Both the position numbers and the translations under genes were made by a program. The notes under the pieces were generated by a model that was not told the origin of the DNA, ran no database searches, and saw nothing but the letters and a program-made list of their open reading frames with translations. DNA of 64,000 nt from Parascedosporium putredinis. Taxonomy: Eukaryota; Ascomycota; Sordariomycetes; Microascales; Microascaceae. This document shows, one piece after another, positions 21,201 through 32,979 of the stretch. Every line of letters begins with the position of its first letter. Position 1 is the stretch's first letter. The DNA is taken from positions 62,001-126,000 of the forward strand of contig CASHTG010000005.1 of the NCBI GenBank assembly GCA_949357655.1, in the 5' to 3' direction.

Positions 21201-22897
21201 GATGGCAAAGGGTTCACTTGTGCTATAAGGACGTTATGTGGACTGAAGGACAAACTAGGATGGTGGAGGAGACTAACAATAAAGAGAAGAGTCTTAGACA
21301 AAGAGGAATAAGTAAACGAGAAGGTTAAGAATGGCCATCAAGGGAAAATCTTTATACTGGAAAAAGCCTGATATGTGAAAATGAGAAGCGAAGAACCTCT
21401 CATCGACAAGTCGCCTAATCCGAAGGTTGTGGATACTGGGGGTTTGAAGATGAGGAAGGCTGTTTACATATCAAACATAGACGCGTTCATGTTATCTAAT
21501 GAATGGCCTGCATCTTAGAGGGCTTCATTGTAAAACTGGAAGGTGGAGGGGACTCATCGTGATCTAGTTCTATTCTAGAAGGCGCCAGCATCTACAAACA
21601 AAAACAAAAAACTTAGGAAGGAGCAACTACGGAGCGGCACCGGCAGGTCATCGGCGCCGGGTCGTTCTTGTTTGCAAACTGGCCGAGCCTCAGCAGGTCA
21701 AAGATTCCGACTGTAGAGTGGGTAGGGGCATATGCCGAGGCGCTCCAGCTCGCAAACCGGTTGAGACATCGTGATGAGGATGATGACTTGATGAGAATGC
21801 TAATGGAGCGGCTGTGCGCATGATCTGGGCCCCGACGGGTTAAGCTAGAGGTGGCAGCTTGGATTCATTTCTAGACGGAGATACATTAACCATAGATGGC
21901 ATAAATGTGCTCTTTTCTTCTTTCTTTCCATGTTTTCTAAGTGCTTTCTCCCTAGCATCAATACGCCCTTTCCCTCATAACGCCAGAGCAAGTAGCTTCC
22001 ACGGCCTCTTCAGCCATCTGTTGTAAATATTGACTCCTATATAACCTAACAGCTCCCACTAAAAAAAGGCGACAGACGTGGGAACAGAGGATTGATCCCC
22101 TCTACCCCACCAACACCTGGAAAACGTTTAGCTCTGAAGAAGAGTGTTGAGGTAGTGTTCAAGACCATATACACATACGCAGCCCAGTTTATAGCCCAGC
22201 CAGCCTTCCTTCGCCGTCTCGCGCAGCCTTGCATCTAATAATAATAATATTCAATGTCCGTTGTCGGCAGTTGCCTAGCCACGCGATGAAGAAGTTGCTG
22301 GGTCTTATTACCTCTGAGAGAGGACTCTGATGCGACGGTGCCATTTGTGGCGTCAAGGGAGAGATGACGTCTTTGCGTCATGGCCCCTTTGTGCCTGCTT
22401 TTGCTTTTGACGAGACCTGAGGAGGGGTGGTTTAATCACCAGCTTATTAAAATCCGCTTTGGCCTTGGGCCGCCAGAGGGGCCTCTTCCGGGTGGGGTGG
22501 GGCAGACTCCTGTCCCTTGATAACTTTTGTGTGGATCGGTCGAGGAACAAGCGACAATCTCGCCATTTCAAGGTATTCTCTGCCAACATCATCATTTCAG
22601 TGACGACTGGCGACTGACCAACCCGCCTTTTGAACTCTAAAAGGATCCCAGCCCTCGCTCGGCATTCTCTTGAACCACGCGCTCCGCGCCTTCAATTTGC
22701 AACGCATTGAAGTCTTCTTCGCGCGCGAGATCCATCCACCTTCCCCCACTTCATTCCACTCCCACTCTATTCGCAGCACCTCAATACTAAACTTCAAAAG
22801 AGCGTTCGCCCTACGGCACCTTCTCGCCTTTCGTTAGGGAAAGTAGACGAACCCATTTCGTTCCCAAACCTTCGCGGCTACGGGAAACAGAATATTC

Positions 22898-22922
22898 TCT
22901 TCCTCTCTCTCTCTCTCTCCCG

Positions 22923-22950
<28 letters not shown>
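22898..22950. repeat. TC and CA microsatellites just upstream of YPI1
   Basis: A (TC)n run at about 22898-22920 is followed directly by a (CA)n run at about 22922-22950. It ends about 30 bp before the YPI1 start codon, so it probably lies in the 5' untranslated region or core promoter. Simple-sequence tracts of this kind are length-variable. Confidence 0.9.
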
Positions 22951-22953
<3 letters not shown>

Positions 22954-22981
22954 AACGCTCTCAGCCGTCTTCTCGCCTCTC

Positions 22982-23555
22982 ATGGCGTCGCACAACCAGC
23001 AGGTCCAGGCTCGCGCGCCTGCGACAGCGCAGAGCCAAACCACCGTTACCACGCAGATCCAAACCCCACAGCAACCAGCCCCCATCCTGCGCCTGCGCGG
23101 TGCCCATGCTTCTCGGCGCAGGGTCCAGTGGACTGAAGATGTCGTCGATAACGAGGGGCTTGGGCGAAAAAGTCCAAAGGTAAACCGCCACCAACAGACT
23201 ACCTTTTTTACACTCGCGTACTATGCTGAACCTTGCCTTCATCTTTCTAGTTTGCTGCATCTACCACAGACCCAAAGGTGTCGATGAATCTAGCGACGAG
23301 TCATCCTCCGATTCCGACTCCGATTCCGACTCGGATGGCGACCACAAGCACTCGAACGGCAAGGGCCACGATGATAGCTGTCCAGGCCACGGAGACCATA
23401 GCCACGGCAGACGGAGAAGGAGCGGCAAGGATAGGCAAAAGCGCCGGCCCAGTCCCAACGCGTACGAGCGGGTACCAAAGCCAAAGCCCAAACCAACCCC
23501 CGAGGAAAACGGATCTGGCGGCGGAGCCCAAGGGGAGGATAAGCCGAAGGCTTGA
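22982..23555 (+). CDS. YPI1: Type 1 protein phosphatase regulator YPI1 (inhibitor-3 family)
   Basis: Small, mostly disordered protein that binds and regulates protein phosphatase 1 in the nucleus. Exon 1 runs 22982-23179 and exon 2 23251-23555. Features: LRLRG, the PP1-docking RVQW inside ASRRRVQWTEDVVDNEG, LGRKSPK, then VCCIYHRPK, the most conserved block of the family, followed by ESSDESSSDSDSDSDSD, an HGDHSHGRRRR stretch and a basic Pro-rich tail (PKPKPKP). The splice leaves the reading frame one base short. A missing G at the exon 1 end (AAAGG for AAAGGG) restores KV-CCIYH and 167 residues, in line with the base loss in neighbouring genes. Confidence 0.9.
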
Positions 23556-24209
23556 GCCCACTCCTGTATACTCTCACCACCTATTAATGACAGTAACGAA
23601 GTCTTTTTGCGCTTGTGGCTTAGTATATAATAGCAGCTCTCGCAGTTGCAACCTCTAAGACCACGGTAACTGAGTAGAGAAACGTATAGAAGCCGAGCTT
23701 AGATCCTTCCATGCGCTAAATGTATCATGAAATACACCCTTGCCGCCGTGCCATCACAACCAAGTCCAATACTCAAATCGTGCAAGCACCCACTCCGCAA
23801 AATGCGACTGTAGCTGTAAAAATGTCGGATTGATTCTGTTTCACCGTTTGAGGGTTTAAAAACAAAAATCCTGCCTTGTATTCACGCCGCCAATATTAAA
23901 TATGCGTAGAGGAATGGCCGGACATAAAGAGTCTACCTAAAGAATCCCGCCAACTTCCATCGAAAGCAAAACGAAAGTTCCTCAGCCTAAAGACGAAAGG
24001 ACGTAGATACACTATGATACATGTTGGTGCTGAATAGGGGTAAAGGGGGCGGTGGAGGCCGCGTGCACACATTGACCTTCACTCATCATGAATATTCTTC
24101 AACTATTAAAGGGAGCGCGTGCAAATTTGCAAATGTGTGTGCGGGTGAGGGAGAGAGAGAGAGAAGAGAGCGGCCGCTCCTACCAAGCTGAGGTACCGAA
24201 CCGTTAGAC
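23556..24209. other. Shared 3' region, YPI1 / DENN gene
   Basis: About 650 bp between convergent genes, mildly AT-rich, with a GA microsatellite at 24148-24170. No open frame is convincing. It holds the two 3' untranslated regions. Confidence 0.4.
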
Positions 24210-27200
24210 CTATCGCGGCTCGGGCTTGCAACCTCGGGCGTTCACTATTAGGACGCGTCGTACATGCTTCCGCGACCTAACGCTGGTGTGAAACTGAGAT
24301 AGGGGTCCAAGCATGCTAGGAACTTGCTTTCTTACGAGGCCTCTCTTCCTCTGCTCTGGTCTAGGAACACCTTGGATACTGCGCGGCTCCTTCATGAACG
24401 AAGAGTCGAGCTTCGCAGGGACCCTGCTCACGACGGCCCTGTATTCTCCATTGAATTTTGCGCTCGGCACCGGCACGGAGGCCGTCCGCCAAATGTGGTC
24501 GGAATTGTCTGAAAGGTACGTTGGAGGCGCTCCGCGCGCGCCGGACCTAGAGGATGAGTGGTTAAGGCCTGGACTGAGGATAGAGGCCCCATGCGAAGCT
24601 CGAATGACGGAGAGGCGAGACAGGCCGGTGGAGAGATTATGCCGGCCGCGTGCCTTCTTAGCAATAAGAATCTCGTCAAAAAGCTTGATGTTTGGGCTTG
24701 ACGCGTGTTGTCTTTCCCGCTCGTGAACGAACTCATTGAATGCTATGATTGCTGACGTTAGTACCTACTCCTACCAAAAAGGGAATGAAAGTTTTTTGTC
24801 CAATCGATGTGGAACCATAGAATGAGAGGCGATAGAATAACGAGGTGAACAGAATACTAACCTTGCGTATCGCGTAGTGTTACGGCATACTCTTGCTGTT
24901 CGTACGGCAAGCTCTTGATAAAACCATCCATGTCAAATGCGTAAAGCTGGCCATTGGTCCTTTGCTCTTTTGAAGGACGGCCCAGAAACTTCCTGTACGT
25001 GTATATCAAGCTTGCGAGGCACCGTACAAACGCTACACGCACCCTATCGGCGTGAAACGCCCTAGGGCAGACGAGAGAGACAAAGCCAAGGCACCGGCCA
25101 TGAGAATGAGTACCGCAGCCGGAGCACTTGTAGATACCGTCCGTCTCCGCCCGGTCATCGCATATAGAGCACGAAGCAGCGTTCTCTTCGCACCAATCGA
25201 AGCAGTGGCCTTCTACCCATACCGTGGTTTCGGTATTGTGCACAGGCTGTACCATCATGTTGGGCATAATTGTCGAGGCAGCCAAGGTTGATTGAGCATA
25301 TGTCGAGGGGCATAGCCGCCACCGCCACCACCGACACCGTAAGACGATACGGAATCTACAGATATGGCAGAGATGGACATGCTGGCCGAATGTCCATTCA
25401 GGAAGGGGAGGCTCGGGCGGTGGAGAGGACCGTGCCTCTCCACGCCAAAAGAGGAGCTTCTGCGGGACTTTTCGTCAAAATGGCCGGATCTCTTCTCTCG
25501 CAGAGTAGTCGCCATGGCAAAGCCCGAGTCGCTCCTCGAAACAGGAGTTGAGGGCATTGGGGGAAGTTCATAGACATGGGAGAAACAGACGACGGGGGAC
25601 TAGTCCGTGTTGACTTACTCGTCCCGGGGCGGTCCGATTTGCTGCTATCTGTTCTTGCTTGCGAAAAGGCGTTGAAAACGGGCGGCTTAATTTTCCCTGC
25701 ATCATCCTCCTCTCCAAAAGCCGCCGAGTTTTGCGCTGCCCATCTTCCAAGGGTACTCTCAGGTGGAATGGGGAGAATATGGCTTGGTCCTCGGCCGAGA
25801 AGGCATCGTATGGGAAAGATTCCATGGCGTAGGGAGGTGGGCCGGTCCCAACGCCGTACCGCAGCTTCGCCGGGGCGGCTACTTGAAGTAGCGACATGAG
25901 TTTCCTTCGCTGTTGCCGGGGTAGTCGGACTGGTTGCGCGGTGGCATCAATGGTGTCCTTGTCAAGGTCAACAAGCACATAGTCATCATCGGGGAGTTCA
26001 ATGCGGTCATAACGTCGTTCAACACCGACGATATAAGGGCATGGTGCGTCAAGAGCGGATAGAAGCCTCGCTGGTAGAATGGGAATAAATACGCTAGCCC
26101 ACTTTAGAGGGTAGAGAAGGTTGGCGAGAGCGTGGCAAGCGAGATGCAGCATAGCAGTATGAGAGGAGAGGAATATGATGCGAGATTCGGACATGGCGTA
26201 CTCGAAGAGGGCCACAATATTTTCGAGAGATAGGCACCGGAACAAGGCGTAAATATCGATAGAGCGGGAGCCGGGGATTTCGTTTGCAGCCTCTTGTCTG
26301 GCATATAAACGCAACTCCCTCACGCCGATCTCAACCTGGGTCTTGGACTCGAGGGGCTGAAGGCTTCGATACAGAGGTTGACGACGTACCGCTCCAGCGG
26401 TTGCCAGCGCCCAACTTTCGGTGAGCTTGGGGGCACGCGAAGAACGGCGCCATCCGTCATAGGCACTATTACGGCCCTGAGCCATTCCTTCCAAAAGGTC
26501 ATCCTGGCGGCGTCTCTGCCGAGGATACCGTAGGCACGAGGAATCCATAAACCCGACTCTCCAGTTGTCAGACCGTCTATCTTAGAGGCGGCACCGTGGC
26601 GGAGAGGTCGCAGCATCTCCGTCATCAACGTGATCTTCTCCTCAACCGAGCTGATCTGATCCTCGAGCACTTCCCGCGCGGAAGATCCCGAGGGGATCTG
26701 GGGTAGCTTAGCAAGAAGTTGGGAGAGATGAGTCCTTTCACCCGCCAGCCTCACGCCAAGGCTGGCGGCTAGTTCTCTTTCCTCGTTAGACATGTGGCTT
26801 TGGCGCCAGGCCTCGCAGCGCTGTTCAACCTCTTCGGCAACATCCGAAGTCAGGGCAGTCCAGATGATGACTGTGATACCATAGATCTTGGAGTTATCGT
26901 CAGATGTCATGGTGAACCCATGCCATGTCGATCGCGGTCGGTCATCGGAGGAGACGATCTGAATATCGTTGGGGAATGCAAACATGGGCACATAGTCGGG
27001 AAACTTGCCCCTACGGGGAAGTTCGTCGGCGGCATCACTGGGCGGGTAACGATCGAGGAGAACGGGCTCGAAGCGGCGCTTTAGCGGGTGCATGTCCGGG
27101 TCGGCATTCAGGGGTTCAGGTGTCGGTATGACGGAATTATAGTGGCTCAGTCTCTTGGCGGTTCGTATAGAGGCTACGGAGGGGTCTAAGTCAGTACGCT

Positions 27201-27926
27201 GACGGTGGTCATCACGCCCGGGGATTGGGATCGTCAAGGGGCAGGCGGCGGCGGTAGTGAGGTATGCGAGACCTGACAGACCTGGCTTGGGAGTTATGGG
27301 TTGCTTCCTGCTGCTGTTCATGTCCCTGAAGCTCATCTTTCTACGGATGCTGCCCTTGATGCTGCCCTTGATGCTACCCTTGATGCTCCGTAGGGGCTCC
27401 TCCGGCCAAGATCGTTTTCGTCCGCTTTGATTCTCTCGGCACGGGGTTCACCATTGAGGCCTAGATTGTGTTTTTGCGCCGGCCGTAAAGCTCAAGTCCT
27501 CAAGGAAATGTTCCCGCTCGGCGGCGAACTTGAAGAGGGCGTTGTCGAAATCGAGATCGGACATGGCGAGTCCGTCGGAAGGCGTCCCTGTACCGGCTGC
27601 AGGCTGTCCATTGCTAGCACTACCGTTGTTGTTGCTGCTGTTGGTGGGGCGAATAGTGGCACTACTTCTATTGCTCCGCGTATTTCCGTCAACCTCTTCG
27701 AGGGTGTGGCCAGAAAGCTTGGAGAACCGATGTGTGGAACTCTGGTGCGAGTGACGCGCGGTTGCCCTCGTGTTCCCATTCAAGGGCTCACTAACTTCCT
27801 CAAGCTCATCTTCGGCAATGGTCGTGTCAACCTGTTGCGTAGGAAGAGGAAGGCAATCTTTATAGGATACAGACTCGACGCCGGCAATCCAGAAATAATC
27901 GGCTAGGGGGCTGAAGAACTCGCCAT
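24210..27926 (-). CDS. DENN-domain protein with C1-like zinc finger (Rab regulator)
   Basis: DENN proteins act as exchange factors for Rab GTPases in membrane traffic. Coding exons are 24862-27926 and 24210-24742, with a GTTAGT...ATAG intron joining RDTQ to AFNEFVHERE. The N-terminus MASSSAPLADYFWIAGVESVS is followed by a uDENN part (FPDYVPMFAFPNDIQIVSSD, SKIYGITVIIW), a coiled linker, the central DENN (SLENIVALFEYAMSESRII, CPYIVGVERRY, DDDYVLVDLDKDTID), a Ser-rich linker and a zinc finger near residue 1,000 (HCFDWCEENAASCSICDDR, YKCSGCGTHSHGRC). Seven single-base errors (six missing, one extra) lie near 27906, 27475, 27400, 26345, 25619, 25560 and 25285. Corrected, it is about 1,200 residues. 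The exact C-terminal end is less sure. Confidence 0.85.
27346..27390. repeat. 12-bp coding minisatellite in DENN gene
   Basis: Nearly four copies of GATGCTGCCCTT (plus strand) encode repeated Lys-Gly-Ser-Ile on the minus strand, just before the conserved RRKMSFRDMN. One copy has an A for G. It is in frame, so copy changes would keep the gene open. Confidence 0.85.
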
Positions 27927-28446
27927 GGCATCGCAGCCCGTATGGGGAGATTCGAGAAATCGGTCTGTAATAGATTTTTGAGGAAGGGAGTTAGGATGTG
28001 GGACCTCCAAAATCGAGACTTGTGAGGACGGCGGGTTCAGACGGCACGAGACAGCCGCCTGAGACGTCTTTGCTTATTCGAGCTAGAGGGTTCTGACAGG
28101 CAGCTCAGGGAGAACGGTGCGGGCGTATGTCTGAGATCGAAAGGTGTGCCTTATGGCTGGCCCTCGTTGTGCTCCTATCGGACTCCTTGAAGCAACACTA
28201 TGCTGAGCCTACCGCAATTCCAGCAGGTTAGTTATTGATGCAAGCACATGGTCTGGTCGTAACGCATGAGAGGCGTCACAACAACCGCTGGCGTACAAGT
28301 TGTGACTCCTTTTCTTCTTTTCTCTTTTCCTTTTTCTTTTGAAAAAAAAGTTTATAAAAAGAGACCAGACAGGATTGGGATGGGGTTGGGTTCACTTGCT
28401 GCTGGAAGTGGGGGTTTTGGGTATTATGTATTAATCGGGAATAGTG

Positions 28447-28680
28447 CGCTGTTTGGAGTGCGGAGGCGAGATGAGGAGGGTAGGAGGGAGGGGGATGACG
28501 AGGAAACACGAAAGGGGAAAAAGGGAAGAAGGAGTAGAGCAAGAAAGGAAGGCCAAGGGAAAGCAGACCAAACCAGCCCAAGAAATTGAAAGGTCAAACG
28601 ATGATCGGATACCCAAAACGAAAAGAAAAAAAGAAAAGGAAGAAAAAGAAAAGAAGAGGGAAAAAATTACCGGGGCGGTC
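28447..28680. repeat. Purine-rich low-complexity tract
   Basis: Long strand asymmetry, almost all A and G on the plus strand, with runs such as GAAAAGAAAAAAAGAAAAGG. Polypurine tracts of this kind are common in fungal spacers. Other such tracts lie at 9120-9160 and 33005-33140. Confidence 0.7.
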
Positions 28681-30972
28681 CAAGGATTGCATGTATCATC
28701 TACTCGGTGTTGAAGAAGGTGAAGGGGGCGGGCACACCTCGGGACAGGACCAAAGTCAGGTACCCTTATCGGGACGCAAGGGGAAAGTGGTGTTGGGAGG
28801 GCAAGAGTTCACGCTTGATCAGGGCTTGGCGATCATCGAAGATTCACGAGGGCTCTTGGGAGGAGAGTTCTTGGAAAGGTTCGGATGGAGAGGCGGTCGA
28901 GCCTTCCTTGGCCCCATACGAACTATGAGAAAGTTTGGAGCTCGAGAAGTCAATGATTGGGGCTTTTGAGAGTTTGGTGGATCCAACCCAAGAACAACGT
29001 TCAAGCCAAGGGGATTTATTATAGCAACGAACGGCAAAGGTAGCTAATGACTAGTCCTGCTTCGAACGGAGGCGGTGGTGTGGTGTCCATCGATTCAAAT
29101 GATTAATTGGTAACGTTCCGGACAAGGGAGCTAACAGCCTTGATCAAAACACCAGCGAATGTCCGGGATTGTGAGATTTTGGTCTGCGCCATCTGTGCTG
29201 AACCCAGGGTAGCACGAAGGTGACGCGGGGGTGCGGAAGGGGCAGGCGCCAACGAACAAGGAGCACCGGAGCCATCTGTGGGTGAAGGGTGTGGAACCTG
29301 TTCGGCCACCCACAACAAGCATAGCCAGCGATGGAGAGGCATCTCAGGGAATCGAAACCCAACGAGAGGTGGTGTGCTCTCAATCGAGACAGTACGTTCG
29401 CATTCCACCCACAAGTATCAATATTATATCATTATATGGATATATACTGAGGTACCTCACGCCCGACTACACCTCTAGGTTCCCCCGATTATTTGCGGGA
29501 AATTTGAGCTCTAGCTGACTGGCCTCGATAAGTGTGAAGATTCAATTTCAAGACGTGAATCGCTTGTGTCGAGCTGAGTGAAGAGACAGCCAGTTGCACC
29601 CGCCATCACAGATGCCCGCACCCAGGACTTCCGCAGGGGTTGGTCGTGGTGGTGGGGCACTCGGTTTTCAACAGAGGGGCGAGAAGCAGGATGGATGGGT
29701 GGCGGGCGGATTGGAGCCCAAGCTAGTGGAGTGTAGCATGCGCGCCTCAACAAGTACATGCGGAGCATCTTGTGAAGAGGGGCCGAGGGAGGGGCTTTGA
29801 GGAAGAGGGAGGCGAAGGAGCGCTGCAGACAAGGGCGAGAATCGAAACGAAGATAGGACGGCAAAGAGAATGTGCACGCCCGGTTGGACACCAGTGAGCA
29901 TGTCACGTTAGGCATTGATTTGGTCTGACCGGGCCGCTGCTTGTCTACACTATGTTGCTCTCTTGAGACTACTCAACAGCCAGGCTGGGACAGCTTGCAT
30001 TTCGCCTCTGATCGAGCCATTGAGCTTGATGCTGGTTGGAAAAATGCAAGATATTTCTCCAAAACGACCTCTCCCTAGGATGTACACAAAGCATGCAAGT
30101 GTGGCTCGCGCCGAACAGAGCCGAGAGCTGCGTCTAGAAACAACTTGACCAAAGTTCCCTTCGTGGTTTAGTTTTCGCCAAACCGTTGCCTCACGCGAAC
30201 AACGGCAGCTTGATGACACGAGATGCTGTCGGGGATGGAACTCGCCAGTGCATGTGCGTGATTGAGTGTGTGTGTGGGTGTAGTTGGTCGTGTTCCTTTC
30301 CAAGGCCCTAAAGCACGCGCGAGACGAGCTAGGCAAAGTTATATTGGACCTGCATCCTCTAGCTGCATACTCCCAAAACCATGTCCCTCCTTTGGCCGGG
30401 TTCTCAATAAATGCTGGGCTGTACAAGCCGGCCCCCAGCAAGCAAGGCAAAAGACGCACAAAAAAAAAAAGTGTGCGCATGCGGGTGGCGGTCGAAGGAG
30501 ACAGGCGGGAAGAGCGGAGGGAGAAGGGGCGCTAGAAAAGTACTCGAGAAGGTGAGAAGCACCCAACTCCATCCTTTGGGCAAGACGAATGTCATATTCA
30601 TGGCATTTCGGCGAGGGGAGGCTAATTTCGAGCCACCTGCAGCCGAACCTAAAATACTCTTTGAGATTGACAAGCGAGCCCCAGCGCACCTTCATATTCC
30701 GTTCGAAAACTATCGTCATGGAGGGCAGCCAATCTATCATCTGTGCGCCAGGAACAGGTGCCGTCAGCCTGGGTCCGACCCTTTTCAGGCCGACCATCCT
30801 TCAGTGTGCGCGGCGAGACCGCCAGACGCTCCCGGCCTTGTACTGCGCACATGTATATTCTTGTCCCAAAGTTGCTATGATTGACTTCATATCTCCGCAT
30901 TCTATGCTACGAGACGGATTCCGGGGCTGACGCGGATAGGTCGAAAGGGGTGGTCAACCCGTTTTGCATTCG

Positions 30973-30997
30973 CACACACACACACACACACACACAC
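30973..30997. repeat. (CA)n microsatellite
   Basis: About 12 uninterrupted CA dinucleotides in the gene-poor region. Confidence 0.95.
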
Positions 30998-32955
30998 GGA
31001 AAGCGTACACTATTAAGATGATTGATGTGTTGGTCGGTTTCTCTTGGGATATCAACTACAGGACGGACATCGTTATCTGACCAATGCCAACTGGGACGGT
31101 CCTCAATCACTCCCCAGATTATCCCTAACACAAGTACTCGTACCGTTGTCTTCGTAATTGTCACTCGGAGGTGGGTGTTGCTAGTGATGGTCGATCTGAA
31201 GTTCCGGGATGGATTGAAGGGATCGACCTTGATGTTCTGTGACCCCATTTTCCAACCCCTCCCCTGCTCACCACTAACGAGGCTTGACCCTAGCGACCTA
31301 CAAGTTGCAACGGACCCCGGCGCCTTGCTGCGAGAATCCTAGCGACAATTCTGGTGTTCCATTGGATCTCCTCCGGGCTTTCTCGTATGGAGAGGAGTTA
31401 GGGTCCTCGCGACCGAAAGACCCTCATTCCAAGAAGAGAAAGGAATGGCGTCGATCACGGTTAAATCGCTCTCACACATAATTTAGAGAACTACCTTGCT
31501 TTCTATCTTCGGAGTCGTGGTGGCGTCACCCTTCTTCCTCTCTCTGTCTCTGATGAAGGTGCTGCACTTTTGACTTGTTCTTCAATAATATAGGTCGGTG
31601 GTGGGCAAGACCGCCTTTTGCGGGGAAGATCGCTAGGTCCACCTATCAATGACGGGCAATTCGTTGTTTCCCTGCCCGAGTTTCATCCCCACCTCGCGCA
31701 CGACCGTCTTCAGGGAAGAGAAACATCTCATTGACCTTGCCTTGCATCGATATGCGGTTATCTTGGTCCGGAGGCGGTCAAGCTCCGGTTCAAGCCAGCC
31801 ACCGAGATGCAAGCTCTTGAACCCGCATCACACTTCTCATCTCAGCGTTCAGAATTCGCGAGTTGTATCTGCTCGCAAGGTGCGGCCAAAAGTTTGATCA
31901 TGGACTCCTCCACGCCAATAGCGGACGAAAACGCCCCTGGTTGCAAGACTGCGAGGAAGCAACTCCTGCACACCCGATTATCAGGGTGACTACATAAGAC
32001 TTGCGGGAGGTAACGACTCTAACATTCCCATTCGCCCACTACTACCTCTATATGAGGGGTGTCTTTCCCGTATCCATCATCCAACAGGAGGGGAGTGACA
32101 ACGAAACCCTTGTCAGATCTGTTATTCACCTCCAGCACCACAGAAGCTTCAATCGTACTGTCCCTCTCACATTGGATCGCCATCGTCGTGTGTGTTGGCA
32201 AGAATGGCGGATGTAAGGCCCCGAACTCTTCCTTGCATGAGAAAGCGGCTAGGAGCATCGTTTTCCCTGGCAGAAGCCCAACATCGACTTGCGCGGCCCG
32301 ACAATAGGTATTTGCGGGCGTGCGGCCGGAGAATCACCGCGAGTTGAGAGCCATCCGAGGAGCCATCCGGCCCGGCAGCACTTTAGGCAAGAAAGAAACA
32401 AAAATGGATGGCCACCAACCTTGGGACTTGAAAGCTAGAGCGCACCGGGTAGATTAATAAGAGCCTTGCAGCTTCTTCTTCTTTTTATGCATAGATGAGA
32501 AGTCGATTGAGGCAGGAATGCAGGGGTTTGTGGAGACCTAACTCCAATGCCAGTTTGTTCACCAACCCAATCAAGAATCCTGGCGTTTGGAGGCGATTAC
32601 ATCAAGGCGCCAGAAGTCCTCAACCTGGCAGGCTGGCCGCTTGCTAACCTTGAAGTTTCGCCAGGTCACGAAGGCAAGAAGGAAACCGCCCGCGTAACGT
32701 AATTAAACAGGTGATCGGTATTATCGGTAGAGAGTACCGAGGTAGGTCGGAAGCTCTCGAAGCTGTCGGGTTTGGCACTTTAGGAAACAAAATTTCGCGA
32801 GTGTTTCAATAACCACGAGGTTGGCTTAGTCTATCTTTGTGCTGTGGCTGGCCCCCATGTCTTGCTTCTCAAGGCTCTCTTGTGAATGGCTAGGTGCATG
32901 GATGAGCTCTCAGAAATTCTTCCAGTGTTCCTGCGTCGTCGCGAGAACTACCCCT

Positions 32956-32979
32956 GCCTACATAATTACATATGTAGGC
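32956..32979. repeat. Perfect inverted repeat, 9-bp arms
   Basis: Arms GCCTACATA and TATGTAGGC flank a 6-base loop ATTACA. It is isolated in the gene-poor region. No coding sequence or repeat partner is recognisable nearby. Confidence 0.75.

Larger units (their letters stand above)
20902..22981. other. Intergenic, divergent region upstream of DUF726 gene and YPI1
   Basis: About 2.1 kb with no supported gene. A 20-bp unit containing GAGGGGTTCTGTGATCGT is repeated in tandem at 21163-21200. The rest is non-repetitive. The last 90 bp before YPI1 carry a TC and a CA microsatellite, listed separately. Both promoters lie here. Confidence 0.45.

Noticed and set aside
29511..30797. Overlapping open frames of 130-157 codons on both strands
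   Set aside because: They mirror each other and lack any motif; typical chance frames in GC-balanced fungal DNA.
30973..30997. (CA)n tract as a possible telomere or CRISPR-like repeat
   Set aside because: Plain dinucleotide microsatellite; no telomeric unit and no spaced repeats.
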